Assembly (NCBI RefSeq): GCF_032854445.1
Contig: NC_088295.1
Coordinates: 17,657,385-17,721,384 of the forward strand
Direction of reading: 5' to 3'
Source: Liolophura sinensis
Lineage: Eukaryota > Mollusca > Polyplacophora > Chitonida > Chitonidae
Length of the DNA stretch: 64,000 bases
Shown here: positions 46,431 to 58,757 of the stretch, piece after piece
Layout of the letters: every line of letters begins with the position of its first letter
Numbering within the stretch: position 1 is the first letter of the stretch
The notes under the pieces: generated by a model
Seen by the model: the letters and a program-made list of their open reading frames with translations, nothing else
What the model was told of the DNA's origin: nothing
Database searches by the model: none
Made by a program: the position numbers and the translations under genes

Positions 46431-48893
46431 AGCGCAATGATCTACAGTGCCTAATGCAAAAAAAAATGTCAGTGTGACTGAAGCCGGCTACAATTTTTCG
46501 ATTTTATGACCTATACGTCCCTTCAGTGCATGTTTGGAGCTTTATAAGCCGCATGCTTGCCATAAAAAAAAGAAGTAGCCTTACCAGTATGTCAGCAGCT
46601 GTAGTGAGTCTTGCCACTTGAGGTGCACAGTTTCGTGCACTGGGTCTGATTCCCCATCTTACCATACCAGGTCCTTTGCAAACCTGATAATGAAAGTAGT
46701 CTTGCATATGCATATTAATTTTCAAGGCAATCGGATGAGATTTCCATACTTCTTCAATATGGGGTTAGGTGGGTCACAAATGGGTAAAGTTTTATGCACT
46801 AGCAGGGAGTCCAAGTGATTTGGTGATGAATTGTGTAAGAATTTAACAGCTATTCTTAAAACAATAGGCAGTTTTCAAAGAAAAACCTCCGCAGAAAAAA
46901 GGAAAAGGCTTCCAGCTTTGAACTTGGAAGCCTACTAAATGAATAAATGTCGGGATGTGTATTTTATATAGAGTGTGTATTATTTTCCTTATTTTATGTG
47001 TATAGTGTTTTTCCGGGACTGCTGTCTGGGACAGAGGACAGAGTAAATGTATATATACAGGTGCGTGATATTTACATAGGCCCTCGCACTTTTGAACTGC
47101 CTACTCCACAGTACAACGTTATACTGTCAAATATTTGTAGCCTATTCGCGAAGGGCTGTCTGATAACATTTCATTTTGTTGATAAGCCATGTTAGAGATA
47201 AGCGTTGTAAATACGTTGTGTTTCGACTGCAATTAAACATATACCCGAGAGCGTTTAACCTACTCTTGATATGACTTGAGAACAAACACCTAAAGCCGGT
47301 GCCAACACAGATAATTCTGTATGATTCCTGCCTATGTGTCATAAACGACCCGTCCTCTGGAGCAATCTCCTTGGTACAAGATGTTTATGTGGAGATACTG
47401 CCGGGAGGTGGAAATCAGGTAGCCTTCTAGACACTTAACCTGCCGGGATAGGCATATGTAAACAGGAGTTGAGTTTGGACGTGCCGACTGATGAAAAGAT
47501 TTTTTGGGAAACCCGCACATTATATCAGCAATTTCTGATCTATGGTCGCTCTAAGACACCACCCTGTGCACAATTAACTTACACTGAGAAACTATCCTGA
47601 TTGAAAATTGATGATATACGGGTGTTAAAAAAGGTGTCACAGTTAATTCACGCTGAGATATTTTTGCTGAACGAAATTATCTGCTGGAACCCCGCTGGAA
47701 GAGGATAGTGGGTATCAGATCTCGGCGAATTAAGTGATAGTCTGTTGTAGATGAAGTTATATACCTATCAGTATTTCACAGGAATAGAGGGCTTTTAGCC
47801 AAAAATCCACAGATACAGAGCAGTCTTGCCGTTGTTCAGCCTGCCTGGCATCATGTGACGGTAGCTATATTCAATTGTCACTGAAAACATATGAGCTTGC
47901 TTGCGCAATTTCCATGTTAGCCGTTACCCAGTTCCCTCTACTCTAAAGCTTGAGCCCCATAACAGTGGATTGTCAACAAAAAAACAGCGAACGTTACGTA
48001 AGCTCCGTAGCCCTATGCAATTCTCATCCCAGGCATTTATTACCATCCATCTGATTCGGTTTAAGTTGTCTGCTCGCGTGCCGGCGCGTGGATGAATGAA
48101 GCTGTCGGGCAGATGGGAACATTTTTTTCATCTCCTAGCTCCCGGCAAGATGATGTTACAGTCTGCAGGATTGCTTCTGTCACTCACTACAGACCATCTT
48201 CGTACATGACTATACACCGCATAAAAACAGCTGGTACTCACAAACCCGCACCAACAGGAATTCTTTGAGATCTCTGATACGAGTGATAATATATCGTAGA
48301 CATAAGAGTTTGGGTCTCTGCCTTCTAACTCTATTTTTTACCCGTGTTATAAGTTGTAACAGAGTCGAGCTGGTACCACAGAGCCAGCTGACTTAGTCAT
48401 CTGTTTACAGGACGTCATTACCGGTCGGAAGACCTTGCATCTGTTATCTCCTCGGCGAAACTGAAGTAAAACACAAGCTTCCTTCGCGTTTGTCCCCACG
48501 CAGAGCTCTTACTGTACACAACGAAGCGAGACACCAAGGAGGAAAATCAAACGTTAAAAAGCAGTGCTTTATTCTGCAAATTTGTGTATCCCTCTCCTGA
48601 TTTTCTGTACGGTCTCAAATCACTGGAATATTTTGGGACTACAAACATAAAGGAGTGGAGTGATTTTGTTACGGAGTCCACAGATATTCCTCGTGTGGCA
48701 ACAGGGGATGCTGTATACTCAAGTCTGAATGTCAAGACACCTTATCTTCTTATGGCTGTACACGTCATCGTCGCCCGTTCAGGGACCCGTTTGTAGGCGA
48801 TGGCACAAATCGAAAGTGAATTCCATATCGAGAACGACTTTGTCTCAAACTATTGCCAAAATCGTCAGGAAAGTTGAGCGATTGAAGTGAAAC
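46431..48893. other. Intergenic DNA; right end probably the 5' leader of the Ras-like gene
   Basis: No gene seen. The last 400-500 bases before 48894 have more balanced composition and may contain the promoter and 5' UTR of the GTPase, but no clear TATA box or start signal was found. Confidence 0.4.
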
Positions 48894-51800
48894 ATGTCTC
48901 TATCACCGAGTCCGTCCAAGAAACAACTGACCCAGGCGAAGATAGTTATGTTGGGAGGCTGTGGAGTCGGTAAATCAGGTATGTATATACAACTTACACA
49001 AATCATGTCTGTTCAAGAATTGAGCTAAAAACACGTCTACGTCAAATCGTTTTGTACTTTAGCTGCTGCTAGTGACTACACAGTTTTATATATATGAAGA
49101 GATTAAGAGGCCTGCATGCTGAGGCGTACAGAGATAGGTATGTAACACCAAAGTGTGTTCTTCGGTAAATTAAATGAGATAAAACACCTAAGAGGAAAGA
49201 TTCGTCGTGTTAACATAAACCAAACCAAAAACAGGTGCCAAACGTTTAATCAGCATTCGCACCTTGGAACCTTTCGTGTTTATGGTGTTGCTAAATGGGT
49301 CTCTAAACAAATTCGTTCAAAGAGATGAAACACTGAAGCATCACCTGGTCTTATCGGTCGATCTACCCCTGAACTTTAGCGCTATCTTCAAATACAGACA
49401 GATGTCTCATCTCATTTCATGTCTCCCATGGAATCTGAGGCCTAAGCGTGTAAGCAATTCTGTGTGTATCAATATAAATTTAAGACCATCCTTGTAGCTA
49501 GACAAATTATTGTAGCGAATCAAGCCGACTGTATGTTCAAAACATTTGAAATTGTATGAGTACTCCTTACCACACAGTTGCATTGTTGTCTACTGGTAGT
49601 CTATCTGTTACCACACAGTTGCATTCTTGTCTACTGGTAGTCTATCTGTTACCACACAGTTGTATTGTTGTCTACTAGTAGTTTATCTGTTACCGCACAA
49701 AGGTATTGTTGTCTACTGGTAATCTATTCGTTACTGCAAAAAGGTATTGTTGTCTACAGGCAGTTCATCCGTTACCGCACAAAGGTATTGTTCTCTACTG
49801 GTAGTCTATCCTTTACCGCACAAAGGTATTGTTGTCTACTGGTAGTCTATCCTTTACCGCACAGAGGTGTTGTTGTCTACTGGTAGTCTATCTGTTACCA
49901 CACAGTTGCATTGTTGTCTACAGGTATCCTTTACGACACATTTGGAGTTCAGCCTACAGATATCCCTTACCACACATTTGTACTGTAGTCTACTGGTATG
50001 CCTTACCACGCATTTGTATTGTAGTCTACTTCTGTCCCTTACCACACATGTGTATTGTAGTCTACTGGCATCGCTCACCACGCATTTTTATCCCTTACCA
50101 AATATTTGTATTGATATCCCTCACCACACATTTGTATTGCAGTCTACTGGTATCCCTTACCACATCTTTGTATTGTACATTAAAAAACTTAATCTGTTAA
50201 TTTTAACAAAAAAGGCTATTGGAATGTGTTCGACTATTGCAACACATCACTCTGTTAAATATAACACACATATTCCATTAATTCAACGTCAAATTATATG
50301 TTTTAACAGACTAACAGGATATTAATATGACACAGTATTAAGTTATAAGAGAATACATTCTAGCATCACTCAGACTTTCTGTTGAATGTAACAGATTAAC
50401 TTCTTGAGTGTATTAGTATCCCTTACCACACATTTGTGTTGTATTAGTATCCCTTACTACACATTTGTGTTGTATTAATATCCCTTACCACTTTTCAGCA
50501 TTCGTTGTAAGGTACATCACCAAGCGCTATATTGGAGATTACGAGAACAACAAAAGGTAAGTAGATCCCCCCCCCCTCTCCACCCACTGTAACAAAGCCA
50601 TTATTGTGTAAACTATGATCACTGCATGTGTTTCATCTGAGGGAACCGTTTGAGTTTCTCCAGAATCATATATAATAGCAGCAGAGCCGTGAGGCTATTT
50701 CCTTGTGTGATTAGTGTCGGTATAATTAAGACACACGAGTTTTGTGCATACTGCTCGACGGTTACCGCGTAAATGTAGCAGTGTGTGGGGCCGTGTGATT
50801 GGATAAAGCCAGTCGTATCTCACCTTGTTCCAGCAGAATAACTACGAGTTTGACAACATTCATTACGGATCCCTCTAAGCGAGCCTGGCTGAGGTTACCC
50901 CCCTACCAAGACGGAATTTTCACTCAGCAAGTTTTTCTTTACCACCGAAGCGTGCACACCATCAAAACAAGAAAGACAACCCGCTCTCGTTTGCAGTAGG
51001 CCTATGTAGAATACCCTGGCTTATCCTTTGGTGTCCGAGGTACCGAGGTACATAATTTTGGTTAACAACACCAACGTTTTCTCTTCTTATAATAGACTTA
51101 TCGGCTGGGCCGGGCGAACCTTCTTTATATGAGTTAGTTATCATTGCTTTGGTATGGAGGGTAAAACCCTGTGTGTTGGTGGGGGGGGGGGGGGGGGGGG
51201 GGGGGGCAAGGGAGTTGTTATCAGTGCAATGTTTTGATAATTTTAATAATTTATTTAAAATTCTGAAAAGTTGTTATAACGTTAAAAGCAGTTCAAGTTT
51301 AACATTATTCTTTCGCTATTTAATAATTGACGGTCTACCAAACCGGAAGGGCCTGCCAAAAAAAAAATGCCCGTGATTATGCCGTAGACATCACCTATTG
51401 CAACTGTCATATATAACTGGGTACGTTAGACGTATCACTACTTCATTATTTTATAGACATTGCACAGCTATATATGTCGTATGTTCCTAACTGTAAAGGA
51501 CCTAAGTCACGTTATGGCCGAAAAACTGTAATTGTGGTGTTCAACCCATAATCATTTGTTCATTCAAAGGAGATAAACGATGAGGGTGATCTTTGTTTTG
51601 TACCTTTCAGAAATGGTGTACACTCACAAAGTGAACTCTCCCCGAGGGGACGATATTACCCTGGAGATTGTGGATACAGCTTCGCAGGTGAATGCAAACA
51701 ACACAATATTTCCTGTTGATAGCTTTACAACCAGACCTTGTTTATCAGAACGAGCCATATAGATGAAACACTTGAATGTACAAGGCTGGAGTGCCCGCAT

Positions 51801-53486
51801 GTTATTGCTGCAGTATAGCATTTAAAGCCTTGATAGCAGGGTTTAACGACATGGCTTCCTCCTCTGACGGGGTCTGGTTGCGATGCAGTGGCAATAAATA
51901 TTGGCTGCCTGAAGGCTTTTGTCGGCAGGCAGTAAACACGATTTGGTGATTACATGTGGATTGTTCGCGCACAGATGGTATAACATCTATACCTATGTGG
52001 TATAGCATATACTGTGCACTTTAACCCTGCATGCGTAATAAACATTGCATACTTCACGTAACACCTGGGTTAGCCGTATTCCTATCACAAAATTTGCATC
52101 CCCAAAGCTCAGTTTCACAGGGAAATTTGTTGAAATGTAAACGCTGATAGATCGAATATGAAAATTTAATATGAGGGAGTGAATGTGTATACAGGCAAAC
52201 GTGTTTTGGAGAAAATAAAGTAAATACGTGTCACACCATCAGTGAGAAGTAATGTTGATGACCTACATATAAAGGCGGTTGTCGAGTAATTTAAAAGAGA
52301 GTATCGAGAGTCATATTATGACTTGTTTAGCACTTGCATGAATGAGTGTGTCTTTTGCTTTTGTAGATGTGCGTTCGAGTGGGAATCAGACCCGTTAGGT
52401 TACAACTAGCCTTGTTACTCGGGGAGAGTTTGAATAAGAGCTATACATACAAATGTAACACAGAGGGCTCTCAGTTACGTAAATGTCCCGAAAGGACTAG
52501 CTCTGTAGGGTTGTACGCTATCGCAGCCCTGTCTTGATTCATAAGCTTACCTGAAACCTCTCTGTACTACCCTTACCGGCTTCAATACACTACTGTTGGG
52601 CGCCAAAAATGTGTCTGTCCGTACTCATAGTGTCTCAGCTATCGATTCCAGGATACGTGTCCCCATGTGTCTTCCCTAGTGAATCCTGACAAGCATGAAA
52701 CTGGTGAAAGCTGTATAAATTCGATAGTAAACGTAATCACAGCCCTACAGAGCTACCAAAGGACAATGGGGAGCTACATCTGCAGTGAATTTATGGCTTG
52801 AAATAAGAAACTACGATAGGTTTGAAGCAATATGCCGATGCCTTCTGAAATGTTATTTGTCCTTTTCTTAGCAGTATAGCGAGGTTATAGAAGGTCGGTA
52901 TGTTGGGTCTACTCTTCGAAATTTGATATTAAGAACTCAGTTATAGGCCTATGCAGATTGAATAAATATGGTACTCAGAACCACAGAACAATATTAATTG
53001 TTTTCAATACCAAATTGTTATTGCTTATTGTTGTTGTCATTGTAGACTTCTTCTGCCGACTTGGAGAATCATATCAAATCCGGAGATGGATTCGTCATGA
53101 TGTATTCTGTGACAGACCGGAACTCCTTCTGTACCATCTGTCGTCTTAAAGAAACATTGTACCAACACAAACCCGTAGAGATCCCGCTAGTTCTCGTGGC
53201 GAAACAAGAGCGACATCCTAACCGCGAGATCTGTCACAGAAGATGAAGGGACAGCGCTGGCAGCAGATCTTGACTGCCCTAAATATGAAATTTCCGTAGC
53301 GGACAGCCCACAAGGTGTTTTGGAATCTATGGACGAACTTCTACGTCAAATTTTACGAGAACACGTCAAAAGTTTGACCCGACTGCCCGTCCACCAGGCC
53401 CAGAATCGAATAAAAAGTCAAAACTTCTGAACATGAAGAACGCTTTGAAGAAACGAATCGGTCGCAGCAGAAGCGATACCTTCTGA
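48894..53486 (+). CDS. RASL11/RERG-like small GTPase, reading frame broken
   Basis: Exons 48894-48978, 50499-50556, 51611-51687 and 53046-53486, each with GT/AG borders. Visible motifs: P-loop GGCGVGKS, then FVVRYITKRYIGDYENN (very like RASL11 FIGDYERN), G3 as DTASQ instead of DTAGQ, G4 NKSD, and YEISVADS (RASL11 has YEVSVSEN). The C-terminus is basic (LKKRIGRSRSDTF) with no CAAX box, as in RASL11. Three one-base changes in A-runs disturb the frame: one extra A at 50552-50555 (exon 2 end), one extra at 53202-53204 (before NKSD) and one missing at 53368-53371. As written, the frame in exon 4 stops at 53244-53246. The other three genes here show none, so this may be a decaying gene or a defective allele rather than poor sequence. 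Introns make a processed pseudogene unlikely. Subfamily placement is less sure than Ras membership. Confidence 0.78.
49565..50490. repeat. Minisatellite H, ~42-bp and ~36-bp units, intron 1 of the Ras-like gene
   Basis: On the left TTGTCTACTGGTAGTCTATC followed by TGTTACCACACAG repeats at about 42 bp. Toward the right it grades into ~36-bp units (ATTTGTATTGTAGTCTAC, TGGTATCCCTTACCACAC). A gap of other sequence (50195-50405) precedes a last few copies that run up to the exon-2 acceptor. Confidence 0.88.
51181..51206. repeat. 26-base G homopolymer
   Basis: An uninterrupted G-run in intron 2 of the Ras-like gene; prone to length change and able to form G-quadruplexes. Confidence 0.95.
52498..52755 (+). 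mobile_element. MITE family B, complete copy in intron 3 of the Ras-like gene
   Basis: Opens TAGCTCTGTAGGG and closes CCCTACAGAGCTA, an inverted pair that extends inward (GCTATC against GATAGTAAAC). Flanks repeat AAAGGAC at 52491-52497 and 52758-52764, a 7-8 bp duplication suggestive of a hAT-like transposase. About 258 bp and no coding capacity. A second, partial copy is at 38240-38423. Confidence 0.78.
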
Positions 53487-53587
53487 GAGTGCCGCATGGG
53501 TGCCAAAAGTGTGCTAGTGTGGTTTCATGGTTGCAAAGCCACACAAATCAGGCAAAGTGTGTAGTATATGCCCTGTGGTGTGGTAGG

Positions 53588-53593
53588 AATAAA
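53588..53593 (+). terminator. AATAAA polyadenylation signal of the Ras-like gene
   Basis: AATAAA about 100 bases past the end of exon 4. Confidence 0.5.
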
Positions 53594-54099
53594 ATGAAAT
53601 TATATTCACCAAATAGAGTGTACGTATTTATCAAAATAATATACATGTACACGGGATGCTACCTTTAATCATATTCATTTAAATGCTAAATTCGTTCACG
53701 CGGGAATTCCGTGAATAACTTGGAGTGTGTCTGCTAGCTTTTGGATACAATATACTGATCATAGAGTGCTAATGTCTAACTTGTAACCATTATGTGTGTC
53801 TTGATATATACATGTAACCAGTCTGTCTGCCATCGACTTGTGTTCTTCCCAAAATAAAAGGAAAGCTTGTGCAATAAAAGTAAGATGTCTATTAATGGAA
53901 TATCAATGATCGAAACGACACTTGTCTTCAGTATACAGAGTGAAGAAAGTGTACAGTGTGATTTCTCTTCGATTTGCTAGTTGGCGCGAGACTATCTTTT
54001 ATTAGCAAAGTAACCACGTTCTCAATAATGTATCAACAGTGCACATTAATCAACCTTCAATTTATATAAGTTGGCTTCAGCTACTAGATTTAAAAGGAA

Positions 54100-54880
54100 T
54101 TAGTGTGCGTTACATCCATAGACTTTAAACCAATATACATGGACATACCATGATTATCGTTACATCTATGACACGTGTACTAAAACATAGACCATACCTT
54201 ACGTTACATCTATGGCACGTGTACTAAAACATAGACCATACCTTACGTTACATCTATGGCGTTTGGATCAACACATGAATCATATTTTACGTTACATCTA
54301 CGGCGTGTGTACTATTACACCGACCATAGCTATCATAACGTCTATGACGTGTGTAACAATACATGTACCATATTTTACGCTACATCTTTGGCGTTTGTAC
54401 CAATCTATATGCGTGGAAATAAACATTCGTATACCAATCGTCACCCAGTATGGACGTTTCAGGCCAGTAACCGCAAGACCAATGTACAAAATGACGTCTA
54501 ACACAAACCATTAAAGAACTGAAAAAGTATATAAAGTACGAAATTAGCATGGAATCATGCAAAGAGAAGCAATCGACAGTTTTCAATGATGTTGGAAAAG
54601 CGCAAGGTATGTTCTAGGCGACTGAGTGAAATCAGTATCCAAATCGTGTACCGTGCTAGTAGAGAATTTGTGGATAATAAAATATGTATCTCAGGTGCTC
54701 TTCGATTGGAACTGTTCGTATATCCAATTCAACGCGATAAATATACGGCCCACATACATACCGTGTTTTACGTTACATCTATGGTGTGTACAGCAATATA
54801 AAGACCACATTTCATGTTACATGTATGCCATGTGTATCGACACATAGGCCCTATTTTATGTTATATACATCTATAACGTC
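54100..54880. repeat. Minisatellite I, left part, ~44-55 bp unit
   Basis: TTACGTTACATCTATGGCG, then TGTGTACCAATACA repeats with variants. Resumes beyond the SINE at 54898-55093. Confidence 0.88.
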
Positions 54881-54897
54881 TGTACCAATACACAGAC

Positions 54898-55093
54898 GGG
54901 TCAGGTGATGCCAAAGACTTTAAAACATGTTAATTGCTGCTGCCTCGCTTGACGCTTGACACTCATCACTGAGAGATGAGAGCAAGGAAACACGAATGAT
55001 TGGCCCAGTGTCAGTATAATGTGATTGGGTTAGGTGTCATGCCTGGTGTCTTCGGCATGATACTTCAGTGGCGGCAGCACTTTGGCGGCATGG
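54898..55093 (+). mobile_element. SINE family 3, 5'-truncated, inside minisatellite I
   Basis: CTGCTGCCTCGCTTGACG, AGTGTCAGTATAATGTGATT, GTGTCTTCGGCATGATACTT and GGCGGCAGCACTTTGG match the copy at 30280-30556. The tRNA-like head is missing. Confidence 0.82.
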
Positions 55094-55179
55094 ACTCGTC
55101 GTACCACAAGAATATACAATATATATACACACACACCTAATGACAAGGTTACGACGTACGAGGTTGAACTCCAAGTATA

Positions 55180-56000
55180 CATACATATATACATACCAAT
55201 ACACAGACCATATTTTACGTTAGATCTATGGCGAGTGTACGAATACAGAGACCACATTTATCATAACGTCCATGGCGTGTGTATCAGTACACATACCGTG
55301 CTTTATGTTACATCTATGACTTGTGTACCAATACACCGGCCATATTTTACGTTACATCTGTGACTTGTGTACCAATACACCGGCCATATTTTACGTTACA
55401 TCTGTGACTTGTGTACCAATACACAGGCCACATTTTACATTACATCTGTGACTTGTGTACCAATACACTGGCCTCATTTAACGTTACATCTGTGGTGTGT
55501 GTAGCAATACACAAACCACATTTTCCGCTACATTTATGGCGTATGCGTCAACACATAGGCCGTATTGCACGTTTCATCTATGACTTGTGTAGCAGTACAC
55601 ATGCCATCTTTTACGTTCCATCTAAGGTTTGTGTACCAATACACATAGCATATTTTACGTTACATCTATGACTTGTGTACTGATATACCTGCTATTTTTT
55701 TCCGTTTTATCTATGAGAAATATATACCAATACTGTAGTTTACTGTTCATTTAAGGCGTGTGGACCAATACGCCCACGATAGCTTACCTAACATACATGG
55801 TTTATGTGTACCAATGCACTGGCCATACTTTGCTATTCATATATGAATATGATGTGAGCACTCCGGTTTCCTTCACTCATAAAACTGGTCATAGTTTAGG
55901 TCCACTACCAATTCAGGTAATGGATTTCTTGTTTTATCTAAGGCGTATGTACCAATTTACCCACCATAGTTTATGTCACATCAGGATGTTACCTACGAAT
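55180..56000. repeat. Minisatellite I, right part, 44-bp unit
   Basis: TTTTACGTTACATCTGTGAC, TTGTGTACCAATACACCGGC recurs at 44 bp (for example 55351 and 55395). Copies beyond 55690 are strongly degenerate. Confidence 0.9.
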
Positions 56001-56314
56001 ATGGCGCATAATTCATTTCAGCCTGCTGTTCGAAGAGTCATTCGAACCTTTGTCCAAATAACACAAGACAACCTCCAATACTGTACCCAGGAGTTCAAGA
56101 TTTACAGAATAGTTTGTGTTTACAGCAAATTTAACCAAGCTTAGTTCCAGCAAATAGCGTCGGTTTCCATCTCTGGTTGCCAAGTGCTGCTATCGTATCT
56201 GATCGATACATCCGCTCCCTCTCCAGAAATAGCTGGCCCAGACGAGCAAAGCAGACGCCGCCATGTAGAGAAGTAATCGATATAGACATTCTAACCCTTT
56301 GGCCTTTCCTGATT

Positions 56315-56603
56315 TGATAGAAGACGTATCATGACTATAGAAGACATATCCTGACTTAAAAAGATCTACCCTGACTCGACAGAAAGATTATTTCGACTTT
56401 GTATAGGAGACCTTTAATGCATCTTTAAACTTTTGTGACTTTACAGAAGAGAATATATTTATTCTGCTCCATGCATGGAAGACCTATCCTGACTCGACAG
56501 AAGGTCTTTAGTGATCACTGACCTATCCTGGCACTGCGCATTATCTATTCTGATTCAAAAGAAGACATATTATGACTCTGTTTTGGAGATCTATTATGTC
56601 CCT

Positions 56604-56605
<2 letters not shown>
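56315..56605. repeat. Degenerate repeat L, ~28-bp motif
   Basis: GAAGACCTATCCTGACTCGA and relatives (GAAGACATATCCTGACTT, GAAGACATATTATGACTC) scattered over 290 bp, with irregular spacing. Confidence 0.6.

Positions 56606-56671
<66 letters not shown>
56606..56671. repeat. TA microsatellite
   Basis: About 32 uninterrupted TA units. Confidence 0.95.
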
Positions 56672-56675
<4 letters not shown>

Positions 56676-56918
56676 GAACTATTATTGGCCTGTGCAAGGC
56701 CAGCCATTATTCATTTAGATTGTAAGGCTCACGTAATAAACACTCTTTGCGTTCCCCAATTAAGCCGTACAGAAATATTTAAGCGGTAAACGGTATGTCA
56801 GATTTAACTCTTTACCCAAAAAGTTAAACCGTGTCAAACGAATGATTTTTACATGTGACAGTAACAAAAAATTTGGTTTTCGTCTTGATATTGTATTGGT
56901 GTTTATAAATATTTATTA

Positions 56919-57185
56919 ATGTTGTTTATGTTTCTGTTTTATAACGATCTTGATGAAAATATTATCTGTGTAAATAGTATTTATCGTGACCCGACCGAGA
57001 GCCTCCCAAGACTATACTGTGGTCCATACAAAACTTATTCCAATTTCAAAGAATTGCAAAACTTTTATGACATGAAAATACAATTCACATGGACCACCTG
57101 TGAAACTAGTACCCACTGGAAAAAAATGCCAAATATATGTTTCTGTGATGAAATTAAAATCACAATTTCTTGTTTGAATGAGTGA
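56919..57185 (+). other. Unrecognised 88-codon open stretch ending in a SINE
   Basis: Balanced, protein-like composition with several Trp, Cys and Pro residues (for example LPRLYCGPYKTYSNFKEL). The frame runs to the border of the SINE at 57183. I recognise no family, and there is no clear splice acceptor. It may be a piece of an unknown gene or chance. Confidence 0.25.
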
Positions 57186-57500
57186 GCGAGTGTTTTAGGT
57201 TTAACGCCGTACTTAACCATTTTTCAGTCATATGGCGACGAAGGAGTCTTTCGAGTGCCTTTAATGAGCCCCCTTGTTGCAGGACGGAGTTCCACAGCTC
57301 TTTAATCTAGCGTTGCTTCACAGAGACGACTTACCGAAGGCAAGTAAGCCTCCCCGCCCGAGTCATTATACCAATACGGGTTTACCTGTCGGTGCACTAT
57401 CGTGTGAACGCCAAGCGAGGAAGCGAGGAAGTTATAACCTCCTCTTTTAAGGTCTTAGGTATGATCCGACCCAGGATTGACCCTGGATCTACCCTGCGGG
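57183..57500 (-). mobile_element. SINE family 2, inverted
   Basis: GAGCGAGTGTTTTAGGTTTA, TTTTTCAGTCATATGGCGAC, CTTGTTGCAGGACGG, AGACGACTTACCGAAGG and CCAGGATTGACCCTGGATC are the reverse of the copy at 43852-44168. Confidence 0.87.
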
Positions 57501-57772
57501 CTTAATTGAGCTTGTAGTAACTGTTTTATAAAGTTTATTAGGTTATGGATATATACCAGAAGAAACTCTGAAACACCCGTTAGGTTAACACCATTACCAG
57601 GCAGAGCACAGTTTTTGCGAGTAGGTGTATAAGCCAACACGCCGTCTGATGGTCCAACCCAACCGTAAAGTTCTTTGATCTTGTTTGCTAAACACCGAAG
57701 ATATATATTCAAGTATCTCAAGGAATTAAGGCAAACTGTTTCATTCAGCGTCCTAACACTGTTGTTTATCAT
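57501..57772 (-). other. Unrecognised ~90-codon open stretch
   Basis: A minus-strand frame from 57772 that continues into SINE family 2 below 57500. The part outside the SINE (for example KIKELYGWVGPSDGVLAYTP) looks protein-like, but I cannot place it in a family and see no flanking exon. Confidence 0.25.
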
Positions 57773-58600
57773 GCTGAGTATCAGTAATTTACTAATGGAA
57801 ACTTCTGCGATGACATACAGGTTAAAACCTCTGCTTTGATGTTCTCACAGACATGCCCGTCTCCGGGATAACTCATTTGTGCTGAATACTGCTACAGGAG
57901 TGTACATAAATGTCTGTTATATGTCTGTCTTAATATGTCATACAATAACGATAAGAAAATCGATAATCACACCTGGAAACGTGCATAATGAATAACTCAG
58001 AATTCTTCACCGTGTAATCATCATGTGGTTCTGTTGTTTATTTGATAGAGTGTCTAACGCAAGACCTGTGGTATACTGAAATACTGAAAACACCCAGCAG
58101 TTTTGGCGCATGATGGTTACCTGGCTGTCATAGCAGCGATTACTACAGGCTTTACACTGATGGCAACATTAGACGACGGAGATTAATCGCATTCTCAGCT
58201 AAACAGGGCTAATGAAGAGTTATGCTTTGCTTTAATATGCCTAAAACAGACAAAATTATGTTATGAAATCACATTCCTACATTTTGGGTACACAAGTAGA
58301 GCCGAAGGGATGTGAAATGGGTCTATGGCTCTTTTAATTTTGTTTAACTTGTAACAAATGATCAGCTGCATTGACGTACAATTTGTTGGTCTTCTCCACC
58401 CACAAAGGGCCCATCAGTTATCCTGGCTGTAATGAACCTGGCAGCAGTCCTTTACACCATTTTATCTTAATTTAATCTTCCCCAGCTCATAATGACATCA
58501 ATTTAAAGAGAATACATTGTAGTAGAATGTCATATCATGATATATTATAAAATTGTCCCTAAAAATTTTTGGCACCTATGTCTACAAAGTTGTTACCATT
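57773..58600. other. Intergenic DNA, nothing recognised
   Basis: No supported gene or repeat. Confidence 0.5.
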
Positions 58601-58602
58601 TC

Positions 58603-58757
58603 TTATTTATCTTTTGTTTTACTGGTCTTTTACCCAGTACTCAAAAATATTTCACTTATACGACGATAGCCAACATGATGATGGTAGGAAACCAGGCCTT
58701 GCCCGGGGGAAATCCACGACCAACCGCAGGTTGCTGCTAGACCGTCCCACGTATACA
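58603..58757 (-). mobile_element. SINE family 1, inverted, 5'-truncated
   Basis: TTTACCCAGTACTCAAAAAT, ATTTCACTTATACGACG, GGAAACCAGGCC, AACCGCAGGTTGCTGCTAGA and CCCACGTA. The head is absent. Confidence 0.85.

Noticed and set aside
51580-51610. Extended exon 3 of the Ras-like gene that would keep the frame
   Set aside because: It would insert about nine hydrophobic residues (VIFVLYLS) from the pyrimidine-rich acceptor region into a conserved core. Two further A-run changes downstream make a run-length change the simpler reading.
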